A stretch of 56,562 nucleotides of DNA from Symbiodinium natans (GCA_905221605.1 CAJNDS010000580.1:879276-935837); one strand, 5' to 3'. Shown: positions 7,931 through 16,871, counted from the first letter of the stretch. Notes: generated by a model not told the origin, from the letters alone. Program-made: numbers and translations.

Positions 7931-7934
7931 CCTT

Positions 7935-7989
7935 GAAAGCGCCGGTGGAGGCACCCTGTGGAAGAGTGATTTGGCAGTTGCTGCCTTGG
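7935..7989 (+). CDS. Exon-like coding island
   Basis: Open frame ESAGGGTLWKSDLAVAALG ending at a GG|GTTAGC donor-like site. Family unknown. Confidence 0.35.
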
Positions 7990-8019
7990 GTTAGCCGGCG
8001 CGGCAAGCACCGTAAACCC

Positions 8020-8195
8020 TAAACTTCTCAACCCTAAACCCTGAAATCTTAATACCCCTCAACCTTAAACCCTAAAAGCCTAAAACTCCAAACTCCTCAA
8101 CCCTGAAGCCCTCAACCCTAAAACCCTAAACTCCTAAACTTTAGTCCTAAACCCTAAGACCCTAAACTCCTCAGCCCTAAAACTCTGAAGCCCTC
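8020..8195 (-). repeat. Degenerate CCCTAAA region
   Basis: CCCTAAA, CTCAACCCTAA and AAACTCCT variants; decayed telomere-type repeat. Confidence 0.7.
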
Positions 8196-8198
8196 AGC

Positions 8199-8418
8199 CC
8201 TACTTGGAGGTTCATGATACTTCTTAACCATTTTAACTGCATTTATAATGCTCTTGTAAGGCCCTTAAGTGCCCTAACATGGTTATAATGGGGTTATAAG
8301 TACAGTTCGAATGGGGTTAACAAGTACCCCTAAACCCTAAACCCTAAACCCTAAACCCTAAACCCTAAACCCTAAACCCTTATTATTGTGTGAAGAAGTA
8401 CCCTGAACCTCCAAGTAG
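8199..8418. mobile_element. CTACTTGGAGGTTCA element with internal CCCTAAA array
   Basis: Inverted ends CTACTTGGAGGTTCATGATA and AGTACCCTGAACCTCCAAG. Telomeric units fill 8331-8382 inside the element, at a different internal point from the copy at 3377-3588. Confidence 0.7.
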
Positions 8419-8454
8419 GAGAGTGCTTTTTTGACTGCCGCGTTCCTTCCGCAG

Positions 8455-8514
8455 GCGGTGCTCGCCGACAACGCGCGGCGTGCATCAGACCTTGGCCTGA
8501 GAGGCCCACCCAAC
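8455..8514 (+). CDS. Exon-like island with a textbook acceptor
   Basis: A pyrimidine-rich tract ending CGTTCCTTCCGCAG precedes 8455. The frame reads AVLADNARRASDLGLRGPPN and runs into a TTTAGGG array at 8515. One of the clearest exon borders in the window. Family unknown. Confidence 0.5.
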
Positions 8515-8563
8515 CTTTAGGGTTTAGGGTTTAGGGTTTAGGGTTTAGGGTTTAGGGTTTAGA
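8515..8563 (+). repeat. TTTAGGG array
   Basis: Seven perfect units directly right of the island at 8455-8514. Confidence 0.9.
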
Positions 8564-8704
8564 ACTTATGGGTTTACAGGGCTTTGTGTTGGGTATATAA
8601 GGTTTGCAGGTTTGTAGGGTTTACAGGGTTTACAGGGTTCATAGGGTTTATAGGGTTCAGAGGGGTTCTTGTTTAAAAGGTTTGTAGGGTTTATGGCTCA
8701 GGGC

Positions 8705-8766
8705 GCTCTCCCGTTGCCGAAGATCTCCCAAAGCCATTGCCTGCTCCAGTTCTCCATTCCCACCTC
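8705..8766 (+). CDS. Exon-like coding island
   Basis: Open frame ALPLPKISQSHCLLQFSIPT. Flanked by GTTTATAGGG-type degenerate units on the left. Family unknown. Confidence 0.3.
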
Positions 8767-8796
8767 TTAATGCTGTAGCCCTCTAAACCCTACCTG

Positions 8797-8880
8797 AAGG
8801 CTCCAATGTAGTCTTTTTTTGCTGTTAGTTATAGGGAACTCTAGTATACCACCCCAGAAAAGGCACTACATAGGAGCCTT
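8797..8880. mobile_element. AGGCTCCAATGTAGT inverted-repeat element
   Basis: Ends AGGCTCCAATGTAGTCTTTT and AAAAGGCACTACATAGGAGC are inverted; 84 bp. A second copy is at 17861-17942. Confidence 0.65.
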
Positions 8881-8989
8881 TAACCCTTAATTAACCCTAT
8901 AAACCCTCCTCCGGTACGGGCTCCAGGATGGTCTAGGGGCCCGCCACTGTCCACCTCCCAAACCTGACACAAACCCAAAGACCCTGAGC

Positions 8990-9200
8990 CTGCGTAGTTG
9001 TTGGAACCCGAAGGCCTAAACACCCCAAGCCCTCAAAATCCTAAGCCCGAATCACTCTCAGCCCTCAAAACCCTAAGCCCTCAAAACCCTAAGCCCTAAA
9101 CACCCTAAGCCCTCAAACCTCTAAGTCCTAGACCTAAACCCTAAACCCTAAACCCTAAGCCCTAAACCCTAAACCCTAAACCCTAAACCCTAATCCACCT
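8990..9200 (-). repeat. Degenerate CCCTAAA array
   Basis: CCCTAAGCCCTCAAAA and CCCTAAA units over about 200 bp; the right half is regular. Confidence 0.8.
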
Positions 9201-9409
9201 CTTTTTGCAGTAGCCCTGAGCCTTAAACCTTAACACCAAGCCCTAATTGTGCCCCTCAACTCGCCACAACTACACGCAAGCTTCAGACCCTACAAGATCA
9301 TAGGTTGTAACCCCTATACAACCCTTGACCCCAGTTCTATGCAGAGTAGGACCTTCGTTCCACAATAAACCACAATTGAGCAAAACATGTGTACCCGGGT
9401 CATCCCCCC
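9200..9409. other. Spacer without recognisable gene
   Basis: Mixed sequence with no strong repeat and no coding-like island. Confidence 0.35.
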
Positions 9410-9518
9410 AGGACCCAGAGTAAGCCCTGATTCCTTTTGTAGGGGTCGAGTTTCCCTTAGAAACCCCTCCAGACCAAAAGGGTACCCTTTGTATTCCTAG
9501 GTTGCTCTTGGGTCGAGT
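9410..9518. mobile_element. GGACCCAGAGTA element
   Basis: Left end AGGACCCAGAGTAAGCCC and right end GGTTGCTCTTGGGTC are imperfect inverted repeats, with an AAACC...AAGGGTACCC core. Related copies at 11022-11159, 22339-22453 and part of 21330-21400. Confidence 0.5.
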
Positions 9519-9754
9519 CTAAGAAACCCCCAGAATGGACCCAAACCACCTGCCCAAGACAACAGAAGTAAGGAATGGTTTAGGGTTAAGGGTTTAGGGT
9601 TTAGGGTTTAGGGTTTAGGGCGGTTTGATTCGTGATTGGTATCCGCAGCAGTTTCTTGGTTTGGGGCTTTATGGGGTCTCCCTGAATCAACCTACCCAAA
9701 AAGCTTATGCAAATGCTTGACGGCAAAACCCTAAACCCTAAAACCTAAAACCTA

Positions 9755-9835
9755 AACCCATGGTTGGCGTTCCTCGTTTGCTCACCGGGATCCTGACTCC
9801 TTTCCCCAAAAGGCCCCAAACCCGAAATCACCACC
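9755..9835 (+). CDS. Weak exon-like island
   Basis: MVGVPRLLTGILTPFPKRPQ in an open frame after a CCCTAAA run. No clear borders. Confidence 0.2.
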
Positions 9836-9846
9836 GGCTTTGGGAA

Positions 9847-9977
9847 TCAAGGGACTAAAGGAGGGACCCTTCCAAGGGACCTCAGGGTTATTTAGGGGTT
9901 CTTTAGGGGCAACTTAGGTATATGGGGACTATAGAAGCAGTATATAGGGGTTTGCTAGGGGAATGAGATTAAGGGTC
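9847..9977. mobile_element. GGGACTAAAGGAGGGACCCTT element
   Basis: Shares its left end and interior (TATTTAGGGG, TTAGGTATA, TATATAGGGG) with 40786-40969. The right end has AAGGGTCCCTT, partly inverted to the left end. Confidence 0.55.
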
Positions 9978-10013
9978 CCTTAGGAATCTCTGGTCTTGTT
10001 CTAGGTTGGCTCT

Positions 10014-10097
10014 ACTTGGTAGCCCAGTGGTGCCCTTCTTTCCCTTTTTTTTGGCTCAAGGTTCCCTTATTACAATATGGTTTTTGGGCTACCAAGT
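10014..10097. mobile_element. ACTTGGTAGCCCAG element with a spliced-leader-like segment
   Basis: Ends ACTTGGTAGCCCAGTGG and GGGCTACCAAGT are inverted repeats; 84 bp. Positions 10049-10060 read TTTTGGCTCAAG followed by GT, identical to the 3' end of the dinoflagellate spliced leader and its donor. Related copies at 42862 (one end), 46955-47064 and 36985 (one end). Confidence 0.65.
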
Positions 10098-10250
10098 CTT
10101 GCTTTATAAGATGTAGAGGGAAGCGTCGCAGTGGTTAAGGGGGGGTTCAAAGAATAGCTGTGTGTGTGTGTGAGTGCGCGAGGCATGGACGAGCTGCTGA
10201 AGCAGTGCGGCTGATGCGGAGAAAGACAGCAGAGATCCCAACACCCCAAA
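10098..10250 (+). other. Short (GT)n run and weak coding island
   Basis: GTGTGTGTGTG near 10159 followed by an open MDELLKQCG ending in TGA. Too short to call a gene. Confidence 0.2.
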
Positions 10251-10560
10251 CCCCAAACCCTCCATCCTTAAGCCTAAACCCTAAACCTAAACCCTAAACC
10301 CCAAGCCCCCAACACCTAAGTCCTAAACCCTAAACCCCAAACCCCCAAACCCCAAATCCTCAACCCTCTGAAGCTCACAAGCAAACACCCAGAGCTCCTG
10401 CGCCCCCCTTTAGCCCTCGAGCATCGATGAAGGGTTTGGGGCTTTGGGGGGTTCAGGGCTCACGGCCTAAACCTGAACTCTACCTTGTACCCTAAACCCT
10501 AAACCCCAAACCCTAAACCCTAAGCCCTAAACCCTGAACTCTACCCTGTACCCAACAAAA
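10250..10560 (-). repeat. Degenerate CCCTAAA / CCCCAAA region
   Basis: Two blocks, 10244-10370 and 10490-10550, with ACCTTGTACCCTAAACC duplicated. Confidence 0.75.
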
Positions 10561-10729
10561 TCTTGGGGAACCCGAAGTTTTTTTTCTGCCCTCAAAACCT
10601 TAGAGTCAAGAGCGCCTCAGAATCCTACCATATAGGCGCCGCTAAATTAGACCTCAAGCCTTAGAAATCCTAAAACCCGAAACCCCAAGCTTGAACTCTC
10701 CAACTTTTCCGGTTTTTTTGGGGGCCACC

Positions 10730-10778
10730 ATGGACGGTAAAGATTCGAATCTCTGGCTGACGCCTCTGCCTGCCAAAG
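10730..10778 (+). CDS. Exon-like island starting with ATG in a strong Kozak context
   Basis: GCCACCATGG surrounds the ATG at 10730. Open as MDGKDSNLWLTPLPAK to AAAG|GTTTAC, a plausible donor. Could be a first coding exon; family unknown. Confidence 0.4.
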
Positions 10779-10900
10779 GTTTACGTTCAGGGGGTACCCG
10801 AAACCCTAAACCCGAAACCCTAAACCCTAAACCCTAAACCCTTGCTGTGGAGGGTCGAGGGTTGAGGGTTTCGAGTCGAAAAGGTGTAGGGAATGACTGG

Positions 10901-10976
10901 GACATTGCTGCCTTGCCCTCCCCACCCTCAAAAGCCGCTTTTGATCGACGCTTTCTTGGAAGATTTCAGTTGCAGG
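10901..10976 (+). CDS. Exon-like coding island
   Basis: Open frame DIAALPSPPSKAAFDRRFLG continuing to a CAGG|GTGTAG donor-like end. Flanked by degenerate telomeric units. Family unknown. Confidence 0.4.
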
Positions 10977-11021
10977 GTGTAGGTTTGAGGGTGCACGATG
11001 TTAGGGCTGAGCCATGAGGGT

Positions 11022-11159
11022 CTAGGACCAAGAGTAGGCCCTTATTCCCTGTTTTAGTTCCCTTACCAACCCCTTTAAACCAAAAACCCCCCCTTTTTGT
11101 TCCCTTATCAACCCCTGTAAACCAAGCAAGGGTACCATTTGTTATTCCTACGGTCTAGG
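11022..11159. mobile_element. GGACCCAGAGTA element
   Basis: CTAGGACCAAGAGTAGGCCC start and GGTACCATTTGTTATTCCTA core; the internal TTCCCTTAYCAACCCCT unit is duplicated. Copy of the family at 9410. Confidence 0.5.
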
Positions 11160-11188
11160 GGTTGAGGGTTACAGGGTGTACTTCGCAG

Positions 11189-11276
11189 GCGTACATGAGC
11201 CTCTTGGCGGGGCTGAGCACGAAGACGCTGAGCCTGTGAAGGAGGTGTCGGATGCTGATCCTAAAGGGGGCTTGAG
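11189..11276 (+). CDS. Exon-like coding island
   Basis: After ACTTCGCAG, an open frame with VHEPLGGAEHEDAEPVKEVS leads to TTTAGGG. A second frame (AYMSLLAGLSTKTLSL) is also open, so the frame is uncertain. Family unknown. Confidence 0.45.
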
Positions 11277-11536
11277 GGTTTAGGGTTTAGGGTTTAGGGT
11301 GTAGAGCTTAACTCCTAAGCCCTACACCCTGCCTCAGAAAGGCCAGTGTTTAGGGCATGTAGAGTTTAGGCTCTAGCCTTCATAGGGCCCCCTCTCTGAC
11401 GACCACCTTACAGGGTTTAGGGTTCAGGGTTCAGGGTTCAGGGTTTACGGTGTAGGGTTTAGGGTTACCACCTTTCCAAGGAAGACCCAACACCGATGTT
11501 TATTTTAGGGTTTTTGGGTCTTTTGGGTTTTAGGTT

Positions 11537-11595
11537 GGGATGTTCCCCCTGTTACTAGCAGTCGTAAGGACTGCTAGCACAAAGGGGAACATCCC
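11537..11595. mobile_element. GGGATGTTCCCC inverted-repeat element, compact
   Basis: A near-perfect 59-bp hairpin: GGGATGTTCCCC...CTAGCAGTC and GACTGCTAG...GGGGAACATCCC. Longer relatives at 42679-42778 and 48839-48944, and a half copy near 42100. Confidence 0.75.
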
Positions 11596-11599
11596 AAAG

Positions 11600-11960
11600 G
11601 GCGTTTTTTTTTGAAGTTCCTTTGTGTTAGGAAGACGATGGAGGAGTCGCTGTGTAGAGGGCCACCGGTCAGGTCTCCGAATGATGCTTCTGCATTAGAA
11701 AATATAAACAACATATTTGTTATTCTTATTTGTTATTACCATTATGAGTACTATTGTTATTAATATGTTTTGTTATGGGTGGGGGGGTGGGAGGGGGTTA
11801 GGCTTCAGGCATTAGAAGGGGCTGTCTGCTTAGCAGGATTTAGGTTCATGAGTTAGGGTTCAATTAGGGTTTGTTCGCTTCGCTTATCTCCGAGGCTTTT
11901 GGCAGGGCCTGGGCTATTTTTTTATTTTGCCTCATCATGGGCTTCAAGGGAGCTTTTGTA
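11600..11960. other. Spacer with AT-rich patch
   Basis: 11700-11775 is rich in TTATT/ATTAT trinucleotides. Degenerate telomeric units follow. No coding-like island. Confidence 0.4.
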
Positions 11961-12061
11961 GGGTTCTTTCATGCGGGAAGGCTTCTACAATGACGAGGAA
12001 AGTATCTGGTTAACCCCATCCCCGAAAATACAGATCTTGCTGTTTAGAAGTTGGGGAAGGC

Positions 12062-12323
12062 ATGCATCCTTTGCTTTCATATGGTTCTTACTACACTGGC
12101 ACTCCCCACCCCACTCCCCTCCCCCAAGCTCTTCGCTCTTCGCCGGCGTTTCTGGGCGGGGTTCCCCTGACGCAGCCGCCAACGGCGCCTCTCACGAAGG
12201 CCCAAAACACGGCCGGGCTCATCGTGGCGATGGTGGGATCTACGCCCCAAAGCGGTGCAGCCTTGCTCCTCCCTCTCCAGCAGTACCGGAAAAAAAAGCT
12301 CAAAAAGCTAAAAGATGAAGCTG
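12062..12323 (+). CDS. Coding-like ORF cut by an inverted-repeat element
   Basis: From about 12080 the frame reads convincingly, with TAGLIVAMVGSTPQSGAALL and then a lysine-rich YRKKKLKKLKDEA, and is then interrupted at 12324 by the element described next. A second + frame over the same bases is also open and ends in TGA at about 12318. Codon use (NNC/NNG) favours the frame given. Family not recognised. Confidence 0.45.
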
Positions 12324-12416
12324 TACCAGGATGGGCTATTATACCCGATAGTCTGTTAAAAGGCCCTTTATAGGGTTCATGATGGGGATTTTAAGGCCTA
12401 ATAGCCCATCCTGGTA
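12324..12416. mobile_element. TACCAGGATGGGCTATTA element (93 bp)
   Basis: Ends TACCAGGATGGGCTATTA and TAATAGCCCATCCTGGTA are perfect inverted repeats of 18 bp. TA at both ends fits a TA target duplication (Tc1/mariner-like behaviour, inferred). Other copies at 39329-39426 and 47560-47650. Confidence 0.75.
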
Positions 12417-12715
12417 TGGATTATTGCTGGACAGCAGGAACCCTCGGTTTTCACCATGCCACAACTAGGACTGCAAGTGACTTTATTGATCACATAGACG
12501 TGCCTGTCTGTTCATATCTACGCTTTGTAGAGCACAGAAAATTGAAAACCATGTTGGATTGGGATGCTTTGAAACCCCTGAAAGGACAGATGCCCTTATT
12601 GGGGCTTGCAAGGCGTTTAAAGCAGGTGTTACAATGGGGAAGTAGGTTAGACATAAGAGTCAACACCAAGTTCCGCCAACTTGTTTCGTCGAAATGTCAA
12701 GGGTTAAGCGCGTAG
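12416..12715 (+). CDS. 99-codon ORF downstream of the element
   Basis: Open from ATG at 12416 to TAG at 12715, with DVPVCSYLRFVEHRKLK and LLGLARRLKQVLQ. Richer in A/T at third positions than the islands. If the element is removed and one TA kept, the upstream frame instead reads on for about 30 codons (WIIAGQQEPSVFT). It is not clear which frame is used. Confidence 0.35.
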   Translation: MDYCWTAGTLGFHHATTRTASDFIDHIDVPVCSYLRFVEHRKLKTMLDWDALKPLKGQMPLLGLARRLKQVLQWGSRLDIRVNTKFRQLVSSKCQGLSA

Positions 12716-12813
12716 GCTTGGGGTGTTATTTGAGAGCTGGCATGAGTGTGCAGGTCTTAGTGAACCCCCAAACCCGGCAAACCCTAAAAACCTTCAGCCA
12801 CAAACCCTCAACG

Positions 12814-12955
12814 ACCCTAAACCCTAAACCCTAAACCCTAAACCCTAAACCCTAAACCCTAAACCCTAAACCCTAAACCCTAAACCCTAAACCCTAAACC
12901 CTAAACCCTAAACCCTAAACCCTAAACCCTAAACCCTAAACCCTAAACCCTAAAC
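12814..12955 (-). repeat. CCCTAAA array, perfect
   Basis: About 20 consecutive perfect units. Confidence 0.95.
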
Positions 12956-12970
12956 AAACGCGAAGCTGCA

Positions 12971-13012
12971 GGTCGTGTCGGGCTCACGGCGTTTTTGTGA
13001 ACCAGTCGACTC
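12971..13012 (+). CDS. Small exon-like island
   Basis: GAAGCTGCAG acceptor-like, open VVSGSRRFCEPVDS, then C|GTAGCC donor-like. Short. Confidence 0.3.
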
Positions 13013-13238
13013 GTAGCCTCCATGTACAGGAATTCAAAGGCAAGAGTTTAAAGCTTGCTTGTGGGGTTTAGGGTTTAGGGTTTAGGGTTCAGGGTTTGGG
13101 GGGAGTTCAAAGCCCGTTTGTGGGGTTTATGTAGGGATTAGGCTTCTATAGTTAGGGTCTGTACGCGGTGTATATACAGAGTTTGGACAGGGATTTTGGG
13201 GCCCAAAAAGCTCCTGTGATTTTGCGATGAATCAACAG

Positions 13239-13270
13239 AATGCATCGCACACTTGTTGGCGCTCTTGGAA
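13239..13270 (+). CDS. Small exon-like island
   Basis: ATCAACAG then CIAHLLALLE in open frame, then GAA|GTAGAA. Very short; weak on its own. Confidence 0.25.
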
Positions 13271-13329
13271 GTAGAATTTTCGGGTTTTCGGGTTTAGGGT
13301 TTCGGGTTTAGGGTTTAGGGTGCACGCGC

Positions 13330-13382
13330 GCAGGGAGCGCCTTTTCTTTAGATGTAGGGGCGCACTCCCTATCGCGCGCTCT
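13330..13382. repeat. Imperfect inverted repeat
   Basis: GCGCGCAGGGAGCGCC near 13325 and GGGGCGCACTCCCTATCGCG near 13357 can pair in part. Function unknown. Confidence 0.3.
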
Positions 13383-13436
13383 TGCATAGCTTAGCTACCC
13401 AATAGTAGCCCCACCTCCCACCCGAACTGTTCTCTT

Positions 13437-13830
13437 TTGGGGTTTAGGGTTCTACCCTCTAGCAAGGGGGGCTGTCTGCAGAGGTCAGGGAAGGGTCCTA
13501 GGAAGGTTGGGGGGGGGGTCTGCATTCGATGCGGAGATTGTCGTCATCCTCTTCTTTGTTGCCTGTCGCCCGAGATGCATCGCCTCTCAGGCGCGGTCTG
13601 GACCCCGTGTCCAGGAATCTGGTCACCACGGGCAGGGCAGGCCCCAGGCGGGGGGGTGCCCGTCAGCCCAGGCAAAACACGTCAATGGCGAGGGATTTCG
13701 GGTCCCAATTTTTGCTACGCTACATAGCAACAGGCGTCGTCAATGGGGCCCCGTACGGGTTGTCTTGGGAGGCTTGACCCTCCCAGGCCCGCAGGTTCGC
13801 CACGCGCCAGGGCAAAGCCTGTCCGAGAGG
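13437..13830 (+). CDS. Long coding-like island, frame uncertain
   Basis: Three overlapping + frames stay open for 82-152 codons. The frame from 13529 (RRLSSSSSLLPVARDASPLR onwards) and the one from 13507 (FDAEIVVILFFVACRPRC) both look coding-like. GC-rich with no telomeric repeat inside; it ends in degenerate TTTAGGG after 13870. Probably part of a gene; product unknown. Confidence 0.35.
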
Positions 13831-14059
13831 CTCGAGCACCCATGTATATGGGCAGTGGTGCTCACCATTTTCGGGTTTAAAGTTGAGGAGATAGGGTTTA
13901 TGGTTGAGGGGCTTAGGGATTTAGTGTTTTGGGGATTTAGGTTTAGGGTTAGGTTTCGGTTTTAGGGTTTAGGGTGTAGGAGTCTGAGGCTCTATGAAGG
14001 TTCTCTGGTGTTGCTTCTGCAGAGGCTGAGCCCTAAACGCCCCTCAAGGGTTTAGGGTT

Positions 14060-14350
14060 CATGGTTCAGGGTTTAGGGTTTAGCTAGACCCTAAACCCTA
14101 AGCCCCAACACCCGAAACCCTTGACACCTCAAGCCCCCAAAACCCGCCTTCTGAATTCTCCAAACCTTCGAGTTCCCTAACCTCCTAAAGTCGCCAATCC
14201 CCGAGTCCCTAAACCTGAAACCCCTAACCCCCAAACCGTAAACCCTAATCCTCCGAGTTCCCTAAAAACGCCAAAGTTCTCGTTCTCGAAGCCTCTTAGT
14301 TCCCTAAAACCTATTCAGCGCGGAGGTCTCTAAACCCTGAGTTCATTGCG
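14060..14350 (-). repeat. Degenerate CCCTAAA region
   Basis: Widely decayed units mixed with CGAGTTCCCTAAA repeats (three copies near 14167-14305). Confidence 0.6.
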
Positions 14351-14352
14351 AG

Positions 14353-14425
14353 AGTTTAGGGTTTAGGGCTTAGGGCTTAGGGCTTAGGGCTTAGGGCTTA
14401 GGGCTTAGGGTTTAGGGTTTAGGGG
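14353..14425 (+). repeat. TTTAGGG array with a block of GCTTAGG
   Basis: Six consecutive CTTAGGG units sit between normal units. Confidence 0.9.
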
Positions 14426-14448
14426 TAACGGTTGCTATCCACCTGTAG

Positions 14449-14547
14449 ATGTCCTCTAGCACAGAGAAGAAAACTTCGAATTGCGTCAAGCCCAAGGGCG
14501 CAGTCCAGGGCGGCACGACACGCGGATTGGGGCGCGTGGGGCTTCGG
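14449..14547 (+). CDS. Exon-like island starting with ATG
   Basis: CACCTGTAG precedes ATG at 14449. 33 codons in frame (MSSSTEKKTSNCVKPKGAVQ and on) run to GG|GTTTAG, the first unit of a TTTAGGG array. Serine/lysine-rich; could be a first exon. Family unknown. Confidence 0.5.
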
Positions 14548-14615
14548 GTTTAGGGTTTAGGGTTTAGGGTTTAGGGTTTAGGGTTTAGGGTTTAGGGTTT
14601 AGGGTTTGGGGCTTA
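14545..14615 (+). repeat. TTTAGGG array, perfect
   Basis: About nine perfect units. Confidence 0.95.
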
Positions 14616-14739
14616 GGAAGTTATCAGGGGGTTTAAAGGGTTCAAGGGCGCAAGTAGGGCCCGAAACCCTAAACCCTAAACCCTACAGCCTAAAAACCCT
14701 ACACCCTAAGGCTTTGGGGAGTTTGAGGAGTTGGGGACT

Positions 14740-14819
14740 ATGGGGTTCGTCAAGGTCGGCACGCTGAGAGTATGCGGGCCCATTGCTTGCAAACCTGATG
14801 TAGTGGCAGCCTTGACCTA
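14740..14819 (+). CDS. Exon-like island with a strong donor
   Basis: Open as GFVKVGTLRVCGPIACKPDV and ends at CTA|GTAAGC, close to the general GTAAG donor consensus. CCCTAAA on the left, TTTAGGG on the right. Family unknown. Confidence 0.45.
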
Positions 14820-14928
14820 GTAAGCATCCATGGCTAAGGGTTAGGGTTTTGGGTGTAGGGTTTAGGGTTTAGGGCTTCGCTTTTGGAGGTTGAAAAACGG
14901 GCTGAATTTCAGATAAGGTGTGTATTTG

Positions 14929-15033
14929 TATATATATATATATATACACATGAAAAATACGTTCCTACGTATACGTACATGCCTGCATACATACATACAT
15001 ACATACATACATACATACATACATACATACATT
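14929..15033. repeat. (TA)n then (CATA)n microsatellites
   Basis: (AT)n at about 14931-14946 and at least eleven CATA units at 14985-15031. ORFs of YIHT/CMYV are artefacts. Confidence 0.95.
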
Positions 15034-15109
15034 CTGTACTTATACACATATGTGTGGCCATGTGTATACATATATTGTTTTTGTGGCCCTTCTGGGGCAC
15101 GCAAAACCG

Positions 15110-15240
15110 AAACGCCCTAAGCTTGAAGCCCTGAAACCCGAAGCCTCGAAACCCTGAAGCCTTAACCTCAGAACACCCTGAACCCTACACCCTGAACACC
15201 CCAGACCCCTGCTACCCTTGCTACATGAACGCCTTAAAGC
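15110..15240 (-). repeat. Degenerate CCCTGAA-type units
   Basis: CCTGAAACCCGAAGCC-type decayed telomeric repeat. Confidence 0.5.
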
Positions 15241-15256
15241 CTGATTCCGCGTGTAG

Positions 15257-15394
15257 GGTCGGCACGTCATCACGAACTGCCCCGTAGAGATGCAGCGAGA
15301 GAATCGGAACACAACGAGCCCAGGGCCGTTAACCCAGGGCTCGAAGCTCATACAGAGGGGGTGGCCTTTTTTGCCCAGGTTCCTTGAAGACGGG
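15257..15394 (+). CDS. Exon-like island of 46 codons
   Basis: After GCGTGTAG the frame reads HVITNCPVEMQRENRNTTSP and continues through QRGWPFLPRFLEDG to GG|GTTTAG. An alternative donor is CCCAG|GTTCC. One of the longest clean islands; family unknown. Confidence 0.5.
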
Positions 15395-15446
15395 GTTTAG
15401 GGATTAGGGTTTAGGGGTTAGGGTTTAGGGTTTAGGGTTTAGGGTT
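15395..15446 (+). repeat. TTTAGGG array
   Basis: Seven units, one interrupted; serves as right border of the preceding island. Confidence 0.85.
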
Positions 15447-15499
15447 AAGCGATTTGGGAGGCCGCAAACCCTAAACCCCAAACCCCTAAACCCCTAAAC

Positions 15500-15576
15500 T
15501 CGGCCTTGAAGATCTGAGAGTGGACCCCCAGTCGCCAGCGGATATCTGCCCTCAGCCCATCGAGTTTCCCCTCCAA
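15500..15576 (-). CDS. Exon-like island on the minus strand
   Basis: On the minus strand an AAAGTTTCAG acceptor precedes 15576. The frame reads LEGKLDGLRADIRWRLGVHS, then CCGA|GTTTAG. The + strand is also open, but the minus reading has better borders and a helical pattern. Family unknown. Confidence 0.4.
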
Positions 15577-15592
15577 CTGAAACTTTAATCCC

Positions 15593-15642
15593 TAAACCCT
15601 AGACCCTAAACCCTAAACCCTAAACCCTAAACCCTAACCATA
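15593..15642 (-). repeat. CCCTAAA array
   Basis: Six units. Confidence 0.9.
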
Positions 15643-15777
15643 ACCCCTAAAGCCTAAGCCCTTTGAACCCTAAACAGCCTAAACAGCAAGAGGACGGCCC
15701 GAAGCCCTGAATTCCTCCCCCCCCCCCGCCCCCCAACAGAGCAAGCCGCCCTTGAAGCAGAATGACACCTTGGTCTA

Positions 15778-15990
15778 GGATTTTGGTTTTAGGGTTTTGG
15801 GTTTAGGGTTTAGGATTTAGGGTTTAGGGTTTTGGGTTTAGGGTTTAGGGTTTAGGGTCTAGGGTTTAGGTTTAGGGTTTAGGTTTAGGGCTTAGGGTTT
15901 AGGCTTTAGGTTTTGGCTTTGGGGTTTAGGGTTTGGGGTTTAGGGTTTAGGGTCAGACAGTAGGGATGGTAGGGTTTAGGGTTTAGAGCC
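15778..15990 (+). repeat. Degenerate TTTAGGG array
   Basis: About 27 units with TTTTGGG, TCTAGGG and TTAGG deletions. Confidence 0.9.
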
Positions 15991-16039
15991 TAGCAAACCC
16001 TAAACCCTAATTATTCGGATTCAGGTATACGGCTTTGTG

Positions 16040-16216
16040 GGGGTGACAGGGTTCAGGTCTTTAAGGGGTTCAGAGTGGCCTTACGGGGCTTGGTTCAGGG
16101 TTTCTACAGACCGCCCAAGCGTTCAAAAGGCTCAGAGCATTGGCCAACACCCTGAATTCGAGAGCGGCGTGCGGGAACTTATCAACACCAGCTCCAAGAC
16201 CCTCAGGCCTAAAGCA
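16040..16216 (+). CDS. Coding-like ORF, best part 16138-16204
   Basis: The ORF at 16037-16249 contains GQHPEFESGVRELINTSSKT, a strongly coding-like stretch. The C-terminal part is translated degenerate repeat. Family unknown. Confidence 0.4.
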
Positions 16217-16219
16217 CCT

Positions 16220-16620
16220 AATACCCCTGTATACCCTATCACCCCATAGACCCCTGCAAAACCCGGTAAACCCTATTAGGCCTGTTGACCCTAACAACCC
16301 TACCAACCCTGTGAACTCTGTTGAAATCTTAGCCGTATGAACCTTCTGAACCCTACCCATCATAAACCGTTAATCATTAACCCTACAAATTCTATAAGCC
16401 CTACAAACTTTGTAAACCCTGTTCATCAAAACCCGAAACCCTGCAAGCCTACAAACCCTATAAACCCTGCGATCCCTAAACTGGGAGGCCCCCCCCCTCT
16501 GGCCTGAAACTACCCGAAGGCTTCAAATCGCCCAGAGTAGGCTTCTTTGCAGCCTTTCGACCTCAACGTAGGCAAAACATCCTAAACCCTAAGCCCTAAG
16601 CCCTAAACTCTAAACCCTAA
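16220..16620 (-). repeat. Decayed CCCTA-rich region
   Basis: CCCTATAAACCCT, CCCTGTAAACCCT and similar 8-10-mers, grading into regular CCCTAAA by 16580-16620. Confidence 0.6.
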
Positions 16621-16630
16621 ACACCCTACT

Positions 16631-16740
16631 CGTGCACCTGGAGCACAGGGATAAGCTCCCCGAAGGTGAAACGGTTCGGTCCGTTGCCCTGCTCAATGGT
16701 CGAACCAAAGTCGTCCGGAAGGAACGGATGGGGGGGACCT
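16631..16740 (-). CDS. Exon-like island on the minus strand
   Basis: Minus-strand frame reads PHPFLPDDFGSTIEQGNGPN and RFTFGELIPVLQVHE, between CCCTAAA on the left and TTTAGGG on the right. A CCAG|GTGCAC donor lies before its in-frame stop. The + frame is less natural. Family unknown. Confidence 0.5.
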
Positions 16741-16871
16741 CGATAGGGTTTAGGGTTTAGGGTTTTGGGTTTTGGGTTTAGGGTTTTGGGTCCTTGCACG
16801 ATGGAAATATTTCTCCTATTCCGGGATATGGGGCTTCTTGGAGACGTCCGGATTCGGGTTTGGGACGTCAA

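Noticed and set aside
14862-15134. Y/M/C-V and H/T/Y ORFs
   Set aside because: Translated (CATA)n and (TA)n microsatellites.
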